Origin: Apoderus coryli
Taxonomy: Eukaryota > Arthropoda > Insecta > Coleoptera > Attelabidae
Assembly: GCA_911728435.2 (NCBI GenBank)
Contig: OU452210.1
Coordinates: 12,400,001-12,464,000, forward strand
Length of the DNA stretch: 64,000 nucleotides
Direction: 5' to 3'
The position numbers and the translations under genes are program-made. The notes under the pieces are model-generated. The model had not been told where the DNA came from and did not search any database. It saw only the letters and a list, made by a program, of their open reading frames with translations. Shown piece by piece: positions 61,995-64,000 of this stretch (position 1 is the stretch's first letter; every line of letters starts with the position of its first letter).

Positions 61995-62694
61995 ATTTGT
62001 GTTGTTGTAACTATGATGTCACAGAGTTTTGGGTAATTCTATCTGCTTTCGAACTTGGGTGTTCTCATCAGTATGGCAAAGAAGCCATATAGCATGGTGT
62101 TGAAATAGCTATACTTCACGCGAAAACAACCAATTCTAGGGAAAAGGTGCTTTGCCAGGGAAGTAGCTGAAACAAAGGTATACACGAAAACAAGCATTAG
62201 TTCTTGCACATAAGTGCTAGCCTTGTTTAACGTTGATTCAGTAGAATTGTGAGATTGTACTCCGCCAAAGTGCCATACCAAACCCATTTTGGGACACCTC
62301 CTGTATCTCAGCTATCTTTTAACGTATATGACAAAAATCCAGTTAAAATGAGGTAAAAAAATCTTCAATTGCAAGTAAGTCATCACTATTTTTTTGGTAG
62401 TAATGAACTTTGGTATGCAAATTGCGTTATTAGGTACTAAAAACAATTGTTCTGATACAGAAAGAATTTCAACTTGATATGAATTTGAATTATTATCTAT
62501 TATTGTACCTGTTTATCTGTAGTAAAAATGGCATAACATAACGCCGATAAAGAAAAACATTATATTTATAGTGCGAAATAAATTTTCAGTTAAATTATGC
62601 TTATTGATATTTTCTACCAATCAATGGAATTTTGTCATAATATATAAGAATAAATCTTGTCGTATTTGCTATCACAAAATGATTCAGTAGTAAT
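61995..62694. other. Region upstream of the orphan membrane protein gene
   Basis: Holds the 82-codon minus frame 62039-62287 (unassigned; an acceptor-like TTTGTTTCAG lies inside it) and then AT-rich sequence that could include regulatory DNA for the gene at 62814. Confidence 0.35.
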
Positions 62695-62740
62695 TATATA
62701 ATGCGATAAAGGCTTGATTGGATACGTTTACTCAGTGGTG
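62695..62740 (+). promoter_or_regulatory. Possible core promoter of the orphan membrane protein gene
   Basis: TATATAA at 62695-62701 is followed by CTCAGTGG at 62731-62738, which contains the arthropod initiator TCAGT with its A at 62734. The spacing of about 39 bases is longer than the usual 28-32, so one of the two elements may be fortuitous. An initiator there would give a leader of about 80 bases before the ATG at 62814 and would exclude the upstream ATG at 62718. Confidence 0.3.
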
Positions 62741-62813
62741 CCACACCATTTTCCTTTTAACTTCCGCACAGTTTATATCACAAATTCACCGTTGTAAAAT
62801 TTTTGTTTCAATC

Positions 62814-63227
62814 ATGGCGGGTCACAGTAGTACATCAAGTGTTTCAATAAGTTCAGATGATGAATATCTTTTATTCAAATCCGAAAATGAGCTTCGCGAT
62901 CCACTCTTCTACCTTGAAGACGATGATATCAGCACAGATGAAAACGAAAGTGATTTTAGTAAAGACCGTAGTTTGAAGAACGTACATTTCAACAACAAGA
63001 ATATCGATAAGTTATCAGTGCAGTCAGCTCCTGCAGTAATAATGACGGTCTATGATGGTAAGCATGACAAAACAAGTTCAAATGGTGTTTTATCGCGAAT
63101 ATCCTCGAAGATTAAACGTAGCCGCAAAGTCCAATTCGTTACAATTGTCCTGGCTTTGGGAAGTTCCTTGGCAGTTATCGCATTTGGATTAGTAATTATT
63201 GTGAATTATATTAAGAAACACTTTTAG
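62814..63227 (+). CDS. Orphan single-pass membrane protein, 137 aa, single exon
   Basis: Open frame of 137 codons. I chose the ATG at 62814 because it has A at -3 and G at +4; an in-frame ATG at 62718 would add 32 hydrophobic residues in poor context. Residues 4-16 are Ser-rich, 15-50 are acidic (LEDDDISTDENESD), 60-95 are polar, 99-105 are strongly basic (KIKRSRK), and about 107-132 form one hydrophobic helix followed by NYIKKHF. The layout is that of a tail-anchored or single-pass protein with a Ser/Asp-rich cytosolic part that could be phosphorylated (inference). The last four residues KKHF match the dilysine KKxx ER-retrieval pattern, but the basic stretch before the helix predicts a lumenal C-terminus, where KKxx would not work. 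Codon use is mixed, unlike the surrounding A/T-biased chance frames. A possible TATA box lies upstream and AATAAA lies 108 bp past the stop. I do not recognise the family; it may be lineage-specific. Confidence 0.72.
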   Translation: MAGHSSTSSVSISSDDEYLLFKSENELRDPLFYLEDDDISTDENESDFSKDRSLKNVHFNNKNIDKLSVQSAPAVIMTVYDGKHDKTSSNGVLSRISSKIKRSRKVQFVTIVLALGSSLAVIAFGLVIIVNYIKKHF

Positions 63228-63332
63228 ATATTATTAGTAATACACAATAGCTTGGCATTATCAATGGAACATACAATTATATTAATGACGTTACTGAGGA
63301 ACTACGTATTTATTAAGCAAAACCAAGCAATC

Positions 63333-63656
63333 CTAATAAAACTTGAAAATATGTGTGGTTGACAAATAAATCCTTAAAGTTGTTTCTATAACGGCAATAT
63401 TAACAGTTTTACGGCCTGTAACTCTCCGCCGTAGGTCCGTTATGCAGTGGATGGGGTGCACCGCGAACGATTCCTGAAAACAATGCATCGGATTAGTGGT
63501 ACTGGTCCTTGGCGCAATATAGCGATTTATATATATTTTGTAGCTGCACAGAGAGCAGCGCAAAGACACACAGTTATTATTTATTAGGTAATTCGCGGTC
63601 TTAGCATACGTTATTCTTGTATTTGGCAAGAAATCGGTGCTCGACGGACACCACAA
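63333..63656 (-). other. GC-richer block with a 107-codon minus frame
   Basis: The block about 63400-63660 is richer in G+C than its flanks and is open on the minus strand for 107 codons (SFAVHPIHCITDLRRRVTGR is its most protein-like part). It overlaps the poly(A) region of the orphan membrane protein gene. No domain is recognised; it could be a repeat or an exon of a downstream gene. Confidence 0.2.
63336..63341 (+). promoter_or_regulatory. Poly(A) signal AATAAA of the orphan membrane protein gene
   Basis: A canonical AATAAA lies 108 bp after the stop codon at 63225-63227 and is followed by a TG-rich stretch (ATATGTGTGGTTG) typical of a downstream element. A second AATAAA follows at about 63365. 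Confidence 0.5.
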
Positions 63657-64000
63657 ATAAATATTGAAATTAGTGGTTCACGTAGAAATAAGACGCTCAG
63701 TTTAATGATAGATTTCAAAGTGGTTGTGCAGATGTGACACAAAACACGTGCTTTATTGTTTCCCGTGTATTTTGATGGGGGATGACAAATTGTGGACAGT
63801 TACTGGTTTAAGAGACTTGAGATATTTAAGCTAAAGTATTATACGACATGAAGGAACAGAAAAGCATACTTCACTTAAGGTGTAAAACGGCACAAGGATC
63901 AGGTTCTTTTGTGCATTATCAACTGTTTAAATTTAAATTTGCTCTCCGTGGCTATGATGGAAAAAAAATGAATCAGATAATCAAGGTATCTTTCGTGGAT
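63657..64000. other. Window end, no recognised feature
   Basis: No open frame or repeat that I can support. Confidence 0.45.

Noticed and set aside
1..64000. CRISPR arrays, operons, toxin-antitoxin or phage modules
   Set aside because: No regularly spaced repeats or prokaryotic gene organisation; the window is eukaryotic.

Overview
The window is AT-rich, intron-poor and dominated by dead mobile elements, which fits an intergenic or long-intron region of an arthropod nuclear genome, most likely an insect. The evidence is several mariner (DD34D) transposase relics, non-LTR retrotransposon relics with a reverse-transcriptase YADD box, at least four fragments of an IS630/Tc-like transposase family usually annotated in insects with a DUF4817 helix-turn-helix, and short non-autonomous elements with terminal inverted repeats. 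There is no bacterial signature: no operons, ribosome binding sites or dense coding. Nearly all open frames of 60-110 codons look like chance openings in AT-rich DNA or out-of-frame shadows of transposon relics.

Layout. 1-5.8 kb is AT-rich spacer with a small inverted-repeat element (2388-2589) and a mariner relic (2815-3085, minus). 5.8-9.0 kb holds degraded non-LTR retrotransposon pieces, the clearest being the reverse-transcriptase C-terminal half at 8270-9035 (minus). A second mariner relic lies at 9735-10015. 10-23 kb is almost featureless apart from a hairpin, a tandem 16-mer and a speculative pair of small exons. A mariner C-terminal half is at 23061-23690. 26.9-31.1 kb contains two DUF4817-type transposase fragments, a 275-bp element with about 45-bp inverted repeats (28394-28668), and a convincing terminal exon with poly(A) signals (29278-29448). 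33.9-39 kb has a decayed minisatellite, a perfect 44-bp hairpin, a candidate TATA/initiator promoter and a 1.2-kb Harbinger-like non-autonomous element with TTA target duplications and nested palindromes. 41-44.6 kb has a LINE tail, a PDZ-like broken exon and a full-length but internally deleted mariner with both ends (43461-44563). 48-56.5 kb is a graveyard of DUF4817-type, hAT-like, mariner and LINE fragments. 61.4-61.7 kb has a mariner N-terminal relic.

The best protein-coding gene is a single-exon 137-residue protein at 62814-63227. It has a Ser/Asp-rich acidic N-terminal region and one C-terminal membrane helix ending in a KKxx tail; I do not recognise its family. The other credible coding piece is the 49-codon terminal exon at 29278-29428, whose upstream exons I could not place. 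No element here keeps an intact transposase or reverse transcriptase, so none looks autonomous. I found no coherent new multi-gene system. The most interesting leads are the orphan membrane protein, the orphan terminal exon, the PDZ-like broken exon and the structured non-autonomous elements.
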